Origin: Bryobacterales bacterium
Lineage (GTDB): Bacteria; Acidobacteriota; Terriglobia; Bryobacterales; Bryobacteraceae
Direction of reading: 5' to 3'
Length of the DNA stretch: 61,830 nucleotides
Assembly: GCA_016789785.1 (NCBI GenBank)
Contig: JAEUQE010000010.1
Span: forward strand, 17,424 to 79,253
In this document: in pieces, positions 1 to 8,981 of the stretch
How positions within the stretch are numbered: position 1 is the first letter of the stretch
Layout of the letters: each line of letters starts with the position of its first letter
Position numbers and translations under genes: made by a program
The notes under the pieces: model-generated
What the model was told of the DNA's origin: nothing
The model's database searches: none
Seen by the model: only the letters and a program-made list of their open reading frames with translations

Positions 1-809
1 CTAACTCACAAGAGCGCTCGAAGATTTTGTGAATCGGGAAGTTGCGCCGGAAGATGAAATTGCGGCAGTACTCGACCTGGTTCAGTGAGTAGTCACGATG
101 CAAGTGCATGGCGGCGCGGTCTTTCTGGGAGAACGTCGGACCCAATACAAAGGTCCAATACTGCAGACGCTTGCTGCAGTGCCTGTGGGTTGTCGGTCCA
201 GAGGAAGGCGTTATCATTCTTGTGGAAGCGGACACCGCGGCGCTGGAGTTCCCCAGCGATGAAGTGGTGAGCGTTGATGTAGTAAGTGGTTTGAAAGGGC
301 AGGAAGGTGCCGACGCACATCGCCATGGGACCGAGCACTTCATCGCGGATGTAGAAATAGTAATGCGTGTAGCGGGACCACTCCCTTCGGATGATGCGGT
401 AGTGAGGATCACTGGTGGCATACTTGGGCTCGCAAGCGCGAAATGTGGGACCGCGCTCCATGCTTTTGAAGATGAAGTAGACGCCGAAGCGTTTGCGCCG
501 TTCCATGCTCAGACAGTAGGGGCAGACGTAGTCTTCCTTCTTGATGTCTTTCTCCTTCATCTCTTCGTCAGGCCACTGGAATGGAATGTGATGGTTGTCC
601 GCGAAAGCTTTCACCCACCGCTGGTAATCGCTCGTTCTCTTGCCCAAAGCCTGTTTGGTGATGGGATAGATCCCATGCACGTCGCGGAAGAAACAAACGA
701 TGTGCTCGGGCCGCGTCAACAGCGGCAGGTACCCCTGGATGACGATGCGGTCAAAACAGTGGTATACAAAAGCCAGCAGGCTGCCAAACAGCTTGTAGAA
801 GAGTTCCAT
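1..809 (-). pseudogene. Conserved protein of unknown function, frameshifted and cut by the window edge
   Basis: The start is ATG at 809 (protein MELFYKLFGS...), preceded by a strong AGGAGG six bases upstream; an in-frame ATG at 848 lacks such a site. The frame runs about 238 codons and stops at 93. A second frame then continues to the window edge and reads RLQYWTFVLGPTFSQKD..., YCRNFIFRRNFPIHKIFERS, which is what I would expect for the C-terminal part of this family. The two parts join near 160-180, where LQQAS jumps to RLQYWT. This implies a short deletion of roughly ten codons plus a frameshift. I know this as a widespread, often multicopy bacterial family rich in aromatic residues (YTHYYFYIRDEVLGPM) without an assigned function. 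No catalytic motif is evident. It is divergent to the four-helix-bundle gene, with an inverted repeat between them. Confidence 0.75.
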
Positions 810-868
810 CGGTTCCTCCTCGATGCTCTTGCCTGATACCACGATCATCGGACCAGGAACCGATGGAA
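804..868. repeat. 14-bp perfect inverted repeat covering both divergent start sites
   Basis: TTCCATCGGTTCCT at 804-817 is the exact reverse complement of AGGAACCGATGGAA at 855-868. Each arm holds the Shine-Dalgarno and start codon of one of the two divergent genes (ATG at 809 on the minus strand and 863 on the plus strand). A 37-bp spacer separates the arms. It could be a shared operator, an RNA hairpin masking translation, or a trace of a duplicated leader. Confidence 0.8.
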
Positions 869-1246
869 ACCAGGGGATCTCGCGCCGTGAAGGATTTCCG
901 CGAACTGAAAGTCTGGCAGAAGGCGCACCAGTTGACGCTGGCGGTCTATCAGATCACGGCGAAGTTTCCGCGCGAGGAACTGTACGGGCTTACGAGTCAA
1001 CTCCGGCGCGCATGTTCTTCCATCCCGGCCAATCTGGCGGAGGGATGTGGACGCAGTGGGGATGCCGAGTTCGCCCGCTTCTGTTCGATCGCGATGGGAT
1101 CGGCGAGTGAGGTCGAGTATCACCTGCTGCTGGCGAAAGATCTGAAGATCCTCAACCCGGCAGACTACCAGGATCTGAACGGCCGTGCCACCGAAGTGAA
1201 ACGCATGCTCACCGCGCTGATTCAAAAGCTGAACGCTCACCGCTGA
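863..1246 (+). CDS. Four-helix-bundle protein (S23/23S rRNA intervening-sequence protein family)
   Basis: This 127-aa protein carries the family signature: DFRELKVWQKAHQL near the N-terminus, then LTSQLRRACSSIPANLAEGCGR and a helical C-terminus (ASEVEYHLLLAKDLKIL). Family members form a pentameric four-helix bundle. They were first found inside 23S rRNA intervening sequences but are usually free-standing genes of unknown role. No rRNA sequence surrounds this copy. ATG 863 follows AGGAACCG; a GTG at 887 (VKDFREL) would give the more usual N-terminus, so the first eight residues are uncertain. The gene diverges from the broken gene on its left. Confidence 0.85.
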   Translation: METRGSRAVKDFRELKVWQKAHQLTLAVYQITAKFPREELYGLTSQLRRACSSIPANLAEGCGRSGDAEFARFCSIAMGSASEVEYHLLLAKDLKILNPADYQDLNGRATEVKRMLTALIQKLNAHR

Positions 1247-1259
1247 TCGCTGAGTGCAG

Positions 1260-1282
1260 CCAAAAATTTCAAATATTTTTGG
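1260..1282 (+). terminator. AT-rich hairpin after the four-helix-bundle gene
   Basis: CCAAAAAT (1260-1267) pairs with ATTTTTGG (1275-1282) across a seven-base loop, 14 bases past the stop at 1246. The AT-rich stretch stands out from its GC-rich surroundings. It lacks a long U tract, so terminator function is tentative. The remaining bases to 1545 show no convincing gene. Confidence 0.4.
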
Positions 1283-1545
1283 CTATTTATAGTTAGCAGT
1301 CTGCGTTGACCGGAAATCCTGATTAAGCCTCGACATCCGTTCACCGAGGCAGAGATCTTGCATCGTTCCAAGGCTTGCGATGAGGATAAGACCCTGTTGG
1401 CCCTTTGGGGAGGGCGGATTGGCGCCCCAGCAATGGAACGACGGAAAGAGCTCCGCCAAGTTGGGGGTTCTCCCGTAACAGAATGGTGAAATCAGATGGC
1501 GTGTGAAACGGAAAGCTGATTCGCGGTGCACGTTGGTGCACAGGC

Positions 1546-1798
1546 TCAGCGGTAGGCTTCTCGGCGGTTGAGGACTCGGTTGACGCGGACGGTTCCGGAA
1601 TCCGGACAGGAAAAGCGGACGCGCCAATCGCCAACGCGCAGGCGATACTCAGGGGGGGTCGATGCCTTGGAGCTTCTTGATGTTCCCCGCGCTGTCCTGG
1701 ACGAGGCGCTGGATGGCGGCGGCGATGCGCAAGCGGCTGGCGCGGTCCAACCCCGCCAGATCGGCCTTGGCCTGATCGGTGAGGACCAGGTTCCTCAC
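1546..1798 (-). pseudogene. RelE/ParE-type toxin, frameshifted in a seven-C tract
   Basis: The toxin start is GTG at 1798, overlapping the antitoxin stop (GTGA, 1795-1798), which is the usual translational coupling of such modules. The protein begins VRNLVLTDQAKADLAGLDRA and runs to LQGIDPP, where it meets TGA at 1649-1651. Removing one C from the run at 1652-1658 (G7 on the plus strand) continues the protein as EYRLRVGDWRVRF and then VLNRREAYR, the classic C-terminus of mRNA-interferase RelE/ParE toxins. The stop is then at 1546-1548. Toxin loss is tolerated in such modules, so this may be true decay, slippage-based switching, or a homopolymer sequencing error. Confidence 0.75.
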
Positions 1799-2088
1799 GA
1801 AGATTCCTTGTAGTTGGTGACTTCCTCCATGGTGAAGCCGAGTTCGGTGACGACCTGTTCGAAGGGAGTCCCCTGGTTGTGCTTGAACCACTCACGCGAG
1901 GTTTCGACGTCGCGGTGCTCTTCCTCGCTAACGGGCTCGTCGTCGATCTCCGCGGTGGCCAGAGCGCGGTCGAAGGGATCGAGCATGACTTCCAAGAGCC
2001 CGACGACGGCGGAGAGCTTTTCCGGAGCCAGGCGCTCGATCATGCCATGGGCGTACTGCTTCTGTTGTTGAGTGATCTCGCTGTTCAT
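1795..2088 (-). CDS. Antitoxin of the RelE/ParE-like module
   Basis: The 97-aa acidic protein MNSEITQQQKQYAHGMIERL... contains APEKLSAVVGLLEVMLDP, an acidic stretch IDDEPVSEEEHRDVE, and ends GTPFEQVVTELGFTMEEV. I recognise this form as the antitoxin that precedes RelE-like toxins in Acidobacteriota and Cyanobacteria. There is no obvious ribbon-helix-helix or HTH; DNA binding, if present, would lie in the N-terminal helices. Its stop overlaps the toxin GTG by four bases. It should bind and neutralise the toxin and repress the operon (family inference). With the toxin broken, it may be an orphan. Confidence 0.7.
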   Translation of the reverse strand: MNSEITQQQKQYAHGMIERLAPEKLSAVVGLLEVMLDPFDRALATAEIDDEPVSEEEHRDVETSREWFKHNQGTPFEQVVTELGFTMEEVTNYKESS

Positions 2089-2459
2089 ATAGTGCCCATC
2101 CTTCCGCCGTTTACAGTTCGGCCATCCCAGGGAAGAGTTGAATTGGCGCCATGATCAGCCTCCTCGAGAAGAAGTCCGGTTCGAAAGTGACTCCGAAGTC
2201 AGTATACGTTATGACGAAGTAGGCAGTTGACGGTTACCAGCAGAAACGGGAGAAACCGGTCATGGCGCAATTGGTGATGGTCCTCGCCTCGGCTGAAAAG
2301 GTGGCTTCCGAAAGGTGGCGGAGGAAGGGCGGCCGAAGCAGGGGGCTTGGTCAAGTGGGAGCATCTGGTTGGGGCATCTTGGTGGGGCTGGGAGTTCCCT
2401 GTTGACGGACTCTCCGAAAACCGTGCCTCACCGGACGCTTCACTGGCAAGGAACGAGAT

Positions 2460-2488
2460 GCCGGGCCTCGACTACTTCGGGGCCCGGC
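2460..2488 (-). terminator. GC-rich hairpin downstream of the first receptor gene
   Basis: GCCGGGCC (2460-2467) pairs perfectly with GGCCCGGC (2481-2488) around a 13-base loop, about 55 bases after the stop of the minus-strand receptor gene at 2543. There is no T tract, so intrinsic termination is uncertain. The rest of 2089-2542 contains only short open frames without ribosome sites or recognisable products. Confidence 0.4.
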
Positions 2489-2542
2489 AAACGCCGGGAT
2501 CGAAAGCCGCGCGCGTGAAGAATCTGACGCGCTGAGCCGCCG

Positions 2543-5500
2543 CTAGAATCGCAGACGCAACGACAAGCTCAACTGACGTGGCTCGAAGAAGCTGGTGCTC
2601 AAGCTGCCGTGGTTGATGTTGCTGTTCTGTCCGATCTTCGTGTTGGTGGCGGCATTCGCGGCCAGCACCGCGTTGACGCCTCCATTCACCGCATTCGGGT
2701 TGATGTTGGTCTTATTCAGGAAATTCGTCGCTTCGGCCAGAAACTCGAGGTTGAAGCGTTCGGCCAGGCGGAACTGGCGGTTGACCGTGAGGTTGGCGTT
2801 ATAGAAACCGGGAGTGCGCAGACCGTTGACATACTTCGCGGTCGGACCCCAGTAATACTGATCGACTTGATAGCTGCCGTTCGGCAACTGCACCACCGGC
2901 GCGCGGAAACGGTCGGGATTCCACTTCAGGTGGGTGAAGGCTGCGGGCGTGATCACTCGGCCCGACGGCAGCGTCACGGGCGTTCTGCCGTCGTACCAGC
3001 GCTGCAATTCGGCGGGGACTTCGACGGCCTCACCCGAGTTTTCAAAGCAGCGTCCGTTCATGCCGCCGCAACTCGGCCCCCAAGGCTGACCGCTCTGCAA
3101 GGTGATGGCGGTGGAAAACTGCCAGCCCTCGGCGACGTAGTTCACCACGCTGTTGGCGGTACGAATCGGCTTGCCCTGACCGAAGGGCAACTCGTAGGTG
3201 GCGGCGACCACCAGGCGGTGCGGGACGTCATAGCCGAGAAGTCCGCGGTTGTTGGCGAGGTTGCGGAAATCGGTGCCACCGCTCGCAGTCGTTCCGAGGC
3301 CGGCAGCCTGGGATTCGGCGTAGGTGGACGATCCGGAGCCGCCGACGAGGCCGGACGCCTTCGACCATGTGTAATTGAACATGGCCTGCAGCCCGTTCGA
3401 AAGCGGACGTTCGACGCGGATCTGCAACGCATGGTAATCGCTGATTCCACCGTTGCCGAGGTAGGTCTGGCCGAGCAGCCCCAGGTAAGGTTTCAGCGTA
3501 TGCAGCGTGGCGATGTTCGCGCCGTTGATGCCGCCCGACGCCTTGCCGACGAGCGCGGGCAGCGGGTTGGGCACCTGCACGGTGGCCGGATCGTTCAACC
3601 CGTTGGAAGCCAGCCATCCGGAGCGCCACGCGGCGAGCGTGTCGTCGGAGATGCTGTGCGTACCGGCGAGCGGGAATCCACGCCACTGGAGATCCGTGCC
3701 GTGCGACCCGACATAACCCACGCCCACCAGCCAGGCTTTCCCGACGTTGCGCTCAATAAAGAAGTTCCATTGATCGACGACACCGTTCCGGTAATTGCGA
3801 GGGATCAGGTCCACCGAAAGCGCCGCGTTGTTGTTTCCATACAGTGCGGGCGCCTGGTTCGCTCCGGGCGCGGGAATCACGATGGTGTTGCCCAGGTTCT
3901 CCCAGCGGCCGATGGGTACTCCGTTGGGCGCCAGTCCGTAGGGATTGGCCTGCGCACCTCCCGAGAAGGGGCCGGTTCCGTAGATCAGACCGTTGGCGTT
4001 GAAGCCGGTATTGCTCGGTGTGTAGGCACGACCGTAGCCGGCGCGCATCACGGTAGAGTTCCGGATGCGGTAGGCCAGGCCGAGACGCGGCGAGAAGTTC
4101 GACCATTGGGTATCCCACAGATTGCGCGAGTAACTGCCGGTTCCCGGGAAAGCGATCAGTCCGAGGGCGCCGAGCGGGTTGGGCAGACTGATTCCGGCGG
4201 TGTACGGATTGCCGGTGGTGAGGTCGATGCCGGAGATCCGGTTATAGCGCTCGGTCGGGCCCGGTTGCACTTCCCAGCGGAGGCCGAGGTTGACGGTCAG
4301 CTTGCTTGAGACCTTCCAATCGTTCTGCGAGTAGAGGCCGAAGTACTTCGCCGCCAGCGCGGGGCGCGTGCTGGTGCCGGCCGGGATCTCGTAGCCAGCC
4401 ACGCCGGTGAGCATGGTGGCGAAGCTGATGCCGCGAAGGGCGGGATCGGTAATCAGCGACGAATTGCCGCCGCTCAGTCCGCCGAGTTGCCCGTTGTGAT
4501 TACTCCCGTTCAATGCGGGCGTGGCATAGCGCAGATCCTGCCAGTTACCGAGATAGACGCGATATTCGGCACCTGCCTTGATGGTCCAGCGGCGGGCGGT
4601 CTTGGTCACGCTGCCGTTGAGCGTGTGGTTCAACTGGGTTTCGCGCTTGCGAGCCCAGCCGTCCGCGTTCAGGCTGGCGATCGGTCCGCCGAAGTTGAAG
4701 ATGCTTGGAGCGGTGCCGAACATGGCCGACAGCGCTTGCACTTCCCTGGGCATCCCGTAGGCGCTGTAATCGAAGCCCGTGCCTGCCGGATAGGACGAAT
4801 TGGTGCGGATGCGCGTGGCGCCGTAGCGCACGTCGAGCACGGTGGACGGACTCAGGGTGACGGTGTCGCCGATCTGGGCGTACGGGTTTTCATCTTCGGT
4901 AACGCCAGGGAAAGCCATATTGACGAAGGGATTGCCCTCGCCCCAGCGGTTGGGCTGGCTGATGGAGCCGCGCGTGAATCCGCCGCTCAGGTAGATGGAG
5001 TGGCGGGTATTGGGATGAAAGTCGATGCGGCTCGACAAGGAGTTGCGCACGGTGGGCGTGATGCCGGAGAAGAAGTAGTTGTTGTTCTGGAAGGCATCGG
5101 TGGGAGGATTGTTGGGCTGCGGATAGGCGCCCAGGATCTTGAGTCCGAACGGGCTGGGGTTGGTGACGATGGCATTCGCAAACGGCTGGCGGATGAAGAC
5201 GGTCGGGCTGTTGTTGTAGGGGCGCGCACTGAAGGGGTCGAAGATCTGCACGGGGACGGGGTTGCCCGCGTTGTCGGCCACCTTGGTCTGGCTGAAGTCG
5301 CCCCGGCGTTCGAGATCGGTGGGAACACGCGTCTGGTAGGTGACCGGGTCGGAGTGGGTGAGCCGGTAGAAGGAGGCAAAGAAGAAGAGCTTGTCCTTGC
5401 CGTTATAGAGTTTGGGCAAGATCACCGGACCACCAAGCGTGCCGCCGCCCTCGTTCAGCCGGTACTTGGGCCTTCGGATGCCGCGCAGGTTGTTGTTCAG

Positions 5501-6322
5501 ACCATTGGCATTGAGCGCTTCGTTGCGCAGGCGGTAGCGCAGGGTGCCGTGATATTCGTTGGTGCCGCTCTTGGTGATCATCGAGATCAGGCCCTGGCCG
5601 GCGCCCTGATCGGCGGAAAAGCTGTTTGAAATCACGCGGACTTCCTGGAGCGTGTCACGGTCAGGCACCACGGTCGTTTCGTGCCATGCAGCGCCCTGGA
5701 CCGACAGTCCGTCCAACTGCACGTCATTGGTCCCCATCAGGCCGCCATTGATGCGCATTGCCGACATCGCCTGGCGGTCCTGGAAGCCAACGCCCAGCCG
5801 CGTGCTGGTGTACATCTGCGGTGCCGGCACCACACCGGCCTGGAGGCTTGCGTAATAGAGCGGATTGTTGTTGATGTTGGGCAGTGTAGCGATCAGGTTG
5901 GCGTTGACGGCGCTCTGGACGGTGGACGTTTCGGTCTGTAGCGTCGCGGCATCGGCACGCACCTCCACGGTGGACTGGAGGTTTCCAGGCGACAGGACGG
6001 CATCCACGCGGACGGTGGTCGCGGTGGCCAGCACGATATCGGTTTGGCGGTAGCTCTGGAATCCGTCAGCTTTCACCAACAGGGAGAAGCGTCCCGCGGC
6101 GAGGTACGGGAGTGTATACACGCCCACGGCGTTGGTCCTCAGTTCCTGGGTCACGTTGGTGTCGACGTTGGTAATGACCACGGTGGCATTGGGAACCACG
6201 GCGCCGCTGGCATCACTGACGGTGCCGGTGATTGCACTGGACTTAATCTGTGCAGAGGCTACGGCCGCGGACACAACAAGCAGCAGCAGGACGCGGAAGG
6301 GGGCAGATAAGTTCGTGAACAC
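2543..6322 (-). CDS. Oar-like TonB-dependent outer-membrane receptor 1
   Basis: A 1259-aa outer-membrane receptor expected to import a bulky substrate, probably an oligosaccharide, using TonB energy. I place the start at GTG 6322, seven bases after GGAGGG (6330-6335); this gives signal peptide VFTNLSAPFRVLLLLVVSAAVASA. A carboxypeptidase-regulatory beta fold follows (ITGTVSDASGAVVPNATVVITN, roughly residues 28-110), then a plug (TLQEVRVISNSFSADQGAGQGLISMITKSGTN) and a barrel ending LSLSLRLRF. The final aromatic residue is the BAM signal. There is no SusD partner nearby, as is typical for Acidobacteriota. The gene diverges from a membrane regulator-like gene across 216 bp holding a perfect inverted repeat. 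The substrate is unknown. Confidence 0.93.
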   Translation of the reverse strand: MFTNLSAPFRVLLLLVVSAAVASAQIKSSAITGTVSDASGAVVPNATVVITNVDTNVTQELRTNAVGVYTLPYLAAGRFSLLVKADGFQSYRQTDIVLATATTVRVDAVLSPGNLQSTVEVRADAATLQTETSTVQSAVNANLIATLPNINNNPLYYASLQAGVVPAPQMYTSTRLGVGFQDRQAMSAMRINGGLMGTNDVQLDGLSVQGAAWHETTVVPDRDTLQEVRVISNSFSADQGAGQGLISMITKSGTNEYHGTLRYRLRNEALNANGLNNNLRGIRRPKYRLNEGGGTLGGPVILPKLYNGKDKLFFFASFYRLTHSDPVTYQTRVPTDLERRGDFSQTKVADNAGNPVPVQIFDPFSARPYNNSPTVFIRQPFANAIVTNPSPFGLKILGAYPQPNNPPTDAFQNNNYFFSGITPTVRNSLSSRIDFHPNTRHSIYLSGGFTRGSISQPNRWGEGNPFVNMAFPGVTEDENPYAQIGDTVTLSPSTVLDVRYGATRIRTNSSYPAGTGFDYSAYGMPREVQALSAMFGTAPSIFNFGGPIASLNADGWARKRETQLNHTLNGSVTKTARRWTIKAGAEYRVYLGNWQDLRYATPALNGSNHNGQLGGLSGGNSSLITDPALRGISFATMLTGVAGYEIPAGTSTRPALAAKYFGLYSQNDWKVSSKLTVNLGLRWEVQPGPTERYNRISGIDLTTGNPYTAGISLPNPLGALGLIAFPGTGSYSRNLWDTQWSNFSPRLGLAYRIRNSTVMRAGYGRAYTPSNTGFNANGLIYGTGPFSGGAQANPYGLAPNGVPIGRWENLGNTIVIPAPGANQAPALYGNNNAALSVDLIPRNYRNGVVDQWNFFIERNVGKAWLVGVGYVGSHGTDLQWRGFPLAGTHSISDDTLAAWRSGWLASNGLNDPATVQVPNPLPALVGKASGGINGANIATLHTLKPYLGLLGQTYLGNGGISDYHALQIRVERPLSNGLQAMFNYTWSKASGLVGGSGSSTYAESQAAGLGTTASGGTDFRNLANNRGLLGYDVPHRLVVAATYELPFGQGKPIRTANSVVNYVAEGWQFSTAITLQSGQPWGPSCGGMNGRCFENSGEAVEVPAELQRWYDGRTPVTLPSGRVITPAAFTHLKWNPDRFRAPVVQLPNGSYQVDQYYWGPTAKYVNGLRTPGFYNANLTVNRQFRLAERFNLEFLAEATNFLNKTNINPNAVNGGVNAVLAANAATNTKIGQNSNINHGSLSTSFFEPRQLSLSLRLRF

Positions 6323-6427
6323 GGGAAGACCCTCCAATCGGAAGCAACATTTTCGCGGATCCGTGCGGTGACGGATGGCGCGCTGGGTTCAGTATGTTCC
6401 CACCGGCGGGGCCATTCAACGCTCAAA

Positions 6428-6442
6428 ACTGTTTTTAACAGT
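6428..6442. promoter_or_regulatory. Perfect inverted repeat between the receptor and the divergent gene
   Basis: ACTGTTTTTAACAGT consists of six-base arms ACTGTT and AACAGT around TTT. It is an AT-rich island about 105 bp upstream of the receptor start and 96 bp upstream of the 6539 gene. Its position and symmetry fit a dimeric regulator site serving one or both genes. The cognate factor is unknown. Confidence 0.5.
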
Positions 6443-6538
6443 AAGGAGGCCCGTAAAATCAACGATTTCAGACCCGCTCCGAGGGCAGTTGTGGAATTGA
6501 GCGGGTGATATACTGAGAGCGCGAATTGGGGGTGGTCC

Positions 6539-7795
6539 ATGGAGGACTCCGCGCACAAGACGCCCGTTGCCGAGCCATCGCTTGGGAAAAGCGCGTTGTC
6601 TCCCGAACAGCGGGCCGCGATCAAAGAAGAACTGCGCCAGATCGTCGAGTCCGAGGCGTTCCGTTCCTCCAAGCGCTGCCAGGAATTTCTGACCCACATC
6701 GTGGAGCGCGCCATGGCAGGCCACGAGGACCTACTGAAAGAGCGAACCATTGGCGCCGAATTCTTCCACCGCGGTCCGAGCTACGAACCGAATTCGGATG
6801 CCATCGTGCGGGTGCGGGCTACCGAGGTTCGCAAACGCCTGACGCAGTACTATGACCATGCCGGCGTACATTCCCGCCTCAGGATCACGCTGGCGCCCGG
6901 GTCGTATGTGCCCGAATTCGGAACCAGCGGCATGCCCGGAGCGCCCGCGATGAGCGCAAGAAAGGGCCCCGGATGGAGGATTGGAATTGCGGTTGCCGGG
7001 TGTGTTCTGCTGGCTGGAGTGGCGGCGTGGCTGATGGCCACGTCCCGGAAGACGGCGGTGGAGGCGTTCTGGGCTCCGGATCTCGCGGCGCCCGGGCCGG
7101 TTCTGATCTGCCTGCGCCAGCCGGTGGTTTATCATCTGTCGCGCCGGCTGCATGAGAGCTACATGAAGATCACTCCGCACGGGCAGTTCCCAAGCCCGTA
7201 TGCGCTTCCCCTCAAGGCCGGCGAGGTGAACATCGCGGACATCGTGCCTGTCCCCGACCAGTACGTCACGGTGGGGACGATGCAGGTGGCGTCGCGGCTG
7301 AGCGCGTTGTTTGCCTCCCACCGGAAGGCGTTCCGGATCCGTGTAGGCAGCAACTTTTCGTTTGTCGACTTAAGGGAATCTCCGGCCGTATTGGTGGGAG
7401 CCGTTCCGCACGAGTGGACGGAGAAGCTCACCTCCAAACTGCCGTTCGTGCTGGTTCAGGAGGGCACGCGGCGAGGCATCCGCGAACAGGATGGCGCGCA
7501 TCGGACTTGGTTTGTGGACAGCCTGAAGGAGAACGGCCAGACCAACGAGGACTACGCGGTGGTCACGCGGATCTTCCTGCCCGAATCGCCGGGGCCACTG
7601 ATTGCGCTTGCCGGGGTGACGCAGTACGGCTCGGATGCTGCTTCGGAGCTAATCACCGATGAGGGCATGCTCGGCAAGGCGCTCGTGGGAGTGCCGGCTG
7701 ACTGGAGCCGCCGCAACCTGCAAATCCTGATGCGCCTCAATGTGATCGGCAAGGTGCCGGGCAAACCGGAGGTTGTGGCACGGCGGGTCTGGTAG
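6539..7795 (+). CDS. Membrane protein with Acidobacteria-type regulator-like N-terminal domain
   Basis: This 418-aa protein has three parts. Residues about 20-120 form a helical domain with SEAFRSSKRCQEFLTHIVE, DLLKERTIGAEFF and DAIVRVRATEVRKRL. In Acidobacteriota and Planctomycetes this domain is often fused to TolB-like or cyclase-like modules, and I infer it is a cytoplasmic regulatory domain. A single membrane segment follows (GIAVAGCVLLAGVAAWLMA, about 144-163). The C-terminal 250 residues would be periplasmic and are of unknown fold. The topology suggests a one-component sensor linking an outside signal to gene control, plausibly of the divergent receptor. DNA binding is not demonstrated. 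ATG 6539 follows a G-rich stretch. Annotation pipelines would probably call it hypothetical. Confidence 0.7.
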   Translation: MEDSAHKTPVAEPSLGKSALSPEQRAAIKEELRQIVESEAFRSSKRCQEFLTHIVERAMAGHEDLLKERTIGAEFFHRGPSYEPNSDAIVRVRATEVRKRLTQYYDHAGVHSRLRITLAPGSYVPEFGTSGMPGAPAMSARKGPGWRIGIAVAGCVLLAGVAAWLMATSRKTAVEAFWAPDLAAPGPVLICLRQPVVYHLSRRLHESYMKITPHGQFPSPYALPLKAGEVNIADIVPVPDQYVTVGTMQVASRLSALFASHRKAFRIRVGSNFSFVDLRESPAVLVGAVPHEWTEKLTSKLPFVLVQEGTRRGIREQDGAHRTWFVDSLKENGQTNEDYAVVTRIFLPESPGPLIALAGVTQYGSDAASELITDEGMLGKALVGVPADWSRRNLQILMRLNVIGKVPGKPEVVARRVW

Positions 7796-7987
7796 GCGGA
7801 TCCGGAATCCTGGATCGGTTGTTGTGAGGAGGCGTCTTTCGCCGGATGTGGACAGGCATGGATGGTTGGGTTGGGCAGGTCTCCGCATTCAGTTTCAAAA
7901 CGCCCCCCAGTAGGTGCTGAGGCGGAATCTGGGTCTTGATGTGGTGGGGAAGGTGGGGCACCGGCGTCAGGCTCGGCTGTGCCTCGT

Positions 7988-8890
7988 CTACTCTTTGCTT
8001 TTGATGAGGAGATAGGTAATCGTTTCGCCGGGCGCCAGCACGACATGATGCGGAATGCCTGGCGGAATATGCACGACGTCACCTTGCGCCAAACGGCGTG
8101 TCGTCCCGTTTTCGATTCCGTCGCCGGCATGCTCTCCCTTGCCGGTGGTCCGGCCACCCTTCAGTTTTCCGCCGAACACGAGCGTGGCCGATCCGGACTG
8201 CACGGCAAAGAAGTCTGCCATCTCTTCGTGCAGTTCCGCTTCGCCCGTTTTTGCGCGGTGAAGCAGGGCGGCGACGGTGCCGGGCTTGCGAACGAGGACT
8301 TCAAACGAGGGGCAGCTGGCGACGGCGGAACGCGTCAGTTGGCTTTCCATCTCCGCCAGCTTCTCGCGGCTCCACTGCTCGACAGCGGGTCCTGGCGAAG
8401 GCGCCGGGGCGACCCGATCGTAGACCACCACAAATTCCAGCGGCTCACCGGTCGCGCCAATGCCCTTTTGCCACGTGGTCATCCTTCGGCCATCTTCGGA
8501 GACCACGGACTTACCAGACACCTTGTATTTCCCGCCACGGGAATCATAGGTTTCGAAAGTCGACGTACGGCCGTCGATGCGCCGGGTGACCACCGTGTCC
8601 CAGGCCGCTGGCGCGCCTTCGATCCGGGACGGGGTGCCGTCATACAGCATCGTGAAGACGAGGCGACGTTTCGTTCCGTCCTTCATTTCGGCGGTCACCG
8701 TCTGTTTGACGCCGCCGGGCACCGCCTCGCGCACGACGATCTGGCGAACCCATGGGTCGGCGCCTGAACTCTTGGACTCGCGAACGTTGCGCTCCCATGT
8801 GCCTAACGTCAAATCCTCGGCCGCCGCGGCGAGGGGCGCCATCATCCAGATGAGACACGCGGCACGAATCGACATGGAAGGGTGGGTCAT
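7988..8890 (-). CDS. Secreted cupin-domain protein
   Basis: The 300-aa protein has signal peptide MSIRAACLIWMMAPLAAAA after a short leader (ATG 8890, GAGG upstream). A beta-rich N-terminal half of about 130 residues (LTLGTWERNVRESK, TSTFETYDSRGGKYKVSG) resembles small secreted Acidobacteria proteins of unknown role. The C-terminal cupin carries HEEMADFFAVQSGSATLVFGG and, at the second conserved patch, GDVVHIPPGIPHHVVL, which supplies the metal-binding His residues. It may bind a small ligand or act as an isomerase or dioxygenase. It is convergent with the 6539 gene and divergent from receptor 2. Confidence 0.8.
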   Translation of the reverse strand: MTHPSMSIRAACLIWMMAPLAAAAEDLTLGTWERNVRESKSSGADPWVRQIVVREAVPGGVKQTVTAEMKDGTKRRLVFTMLYDGTPSRIEGAPAAWDTVVTRRIDGRTSTFETYDSRGGKYKVSGKSVVSEDGRRMTTWQKGIGATGEPLEFVVVYDRVAPAPSPGPAVEQWSREKLAEMESQLTRSAVASCPSFEVLVRKPGTVAALLHRAKTGEAELHEEMADFFAVQSGSATLVFGGKLKGGRTTGKGEHAGDGIENGTTRRLAQGDVVHIPPGIPHHVVLAPGETITYLLIKSKE

Positions 8891-8981
8891 GTTTTTTGGC
8901 CTCGTACCAGATTAGGGCAAGCGATCCGGGTTTGCCAGCCCGCAGACAGTTTCCAAAAGAGATACCATCTGTCCAAAGCAT

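Noticed and set aside
863..1246. 23S rRNA intervening sequence
   Set aside because: The protein family is right but no rRNA sequence flanks the gene; it is a free-standing gene.
2315..2535. Short plus-strand frames (about 60-67 codons) before receptor 1
   Set aside because: No ribosome site, homology or conserved composition; overlapping frames are equally open.
2609..4309. A 566-codon plus-strand open frame
   Set aside because: Lies entirely antisense to the barrel of receptor 1 and shows no domain.
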